DNA from: an uncultured Clostridium sp.
GTDB taxonomy: Bacteria; Bacillota; Clostridia; Lachnospirales; Lachnospiraceae
DNA length: 61,834 bases
NCBI GenBank assembly: GCA_946553025.1
Contig: CAMNRM010000028.1
Location: forward strand, 1 to 61,834
Direction of reading: 5' to 3'
Part shown: one piece after another, positions 61,829 through 61,834 of the stretch
Numbering within the stretch: the stretch's first letter is position 1
How the letters are laid out: the number at the start of each line of letters is the position of its first letter
Notes under the pieces: model-generated
The model's database searches: none
Seen by the model: only the letters and a program-made list of their open reading frames with translations
What the model was told of the DNA's origin: nothing
Translations under genes and position numbers: made by a program

Positions 61829-61834
61829 TCGTTT

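Overview
The window is a chromosomal segment of an anaerobic, probably spore-forming Firmicute of the Lachnospiraceae type. This rests on gene content read from the sequence (PolC, GerA/SpoVAF-type germination protein, RpoD sigma factor, [FeFe]-hydrogenase maturases, pyruvate phosphate dikinase, glycoside phosphorylases of the gut beta-mannan pathway) and strong AGGAGG ribosome binding sites. No rRNA, tRNA, CRISPR array, transposase or integrase was seen.

Layout. (1) 1-14 kb: a beta-mannooligosaccharide utilisation locus on the minus strand: sugar-binding lipoprotein (its reading frame is broken at a G tract), two permeases, GH130_2 phosphorylase, cellobiose/mannobiose 2-epimerase, GH130_1 mannosylglucose phosphorylase and a CE2-type deacetylase, followed by a divergent AraC regulator, a LacI regulator and a GH36 alpha-galactosidase. 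Three of its promoters share a TTTAAGTA/TACTTAAA operator-like motif at repressing positions, and two share a 13-base box about 15 bases upstream of the -35. (2) 14-20 kb: hydF, hydG, hydE and a TM1266-type regulator, then tatD. (3) 20-26 kb: ppdK, an antitoxin with a toxin remnant flanked by a duplicated ppdK 3' end, an AraC-GNAT fusion with a MATE pump, and an orphan protein. (4) 26-44 kb: housekeeping genes (ZIP transporter, acyltransferase, rpoD, lipid kinase, mutY, birA, argF, patatin, SPFH/NfeD pair, rRNA methyltransferase, nadE, Rrf2 regulator, tcdA, gerA-like). (5) 44-57 kb: polC, ispG, rseP, dxr, cdsA, uppS, frr, pyrH in the usual Firmicute order, interrupted by two AT-rich genes between ispG and polC next to a scrap of ispG. 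(6) 57-60 kb: an AT-rich restriction-modification pair whose C5 cytosine methyltransferase is circularly permuted. (7) An oligopeptide-binding lipoprotein at the right end.

Two families of dispersed intergenic repeats run through the window: a palindromic element with CGTTACTGT/ACAGCAACG-type arms, and a leader of about 60 bp that ends in the Shine-Dalgarno of unrelated genes (hydF, the SPFH gene, nadE). Four minisatellites sit at or across gene 3' ends. The items most worth a second look are the permuted methyltransferase, the leader repeat carrying a ribosome binding site, the patatin gene with an apparent ATA start, the frameshifted binding protein, and the two insertions beside duplicated scraps of their core-gene neighbours.
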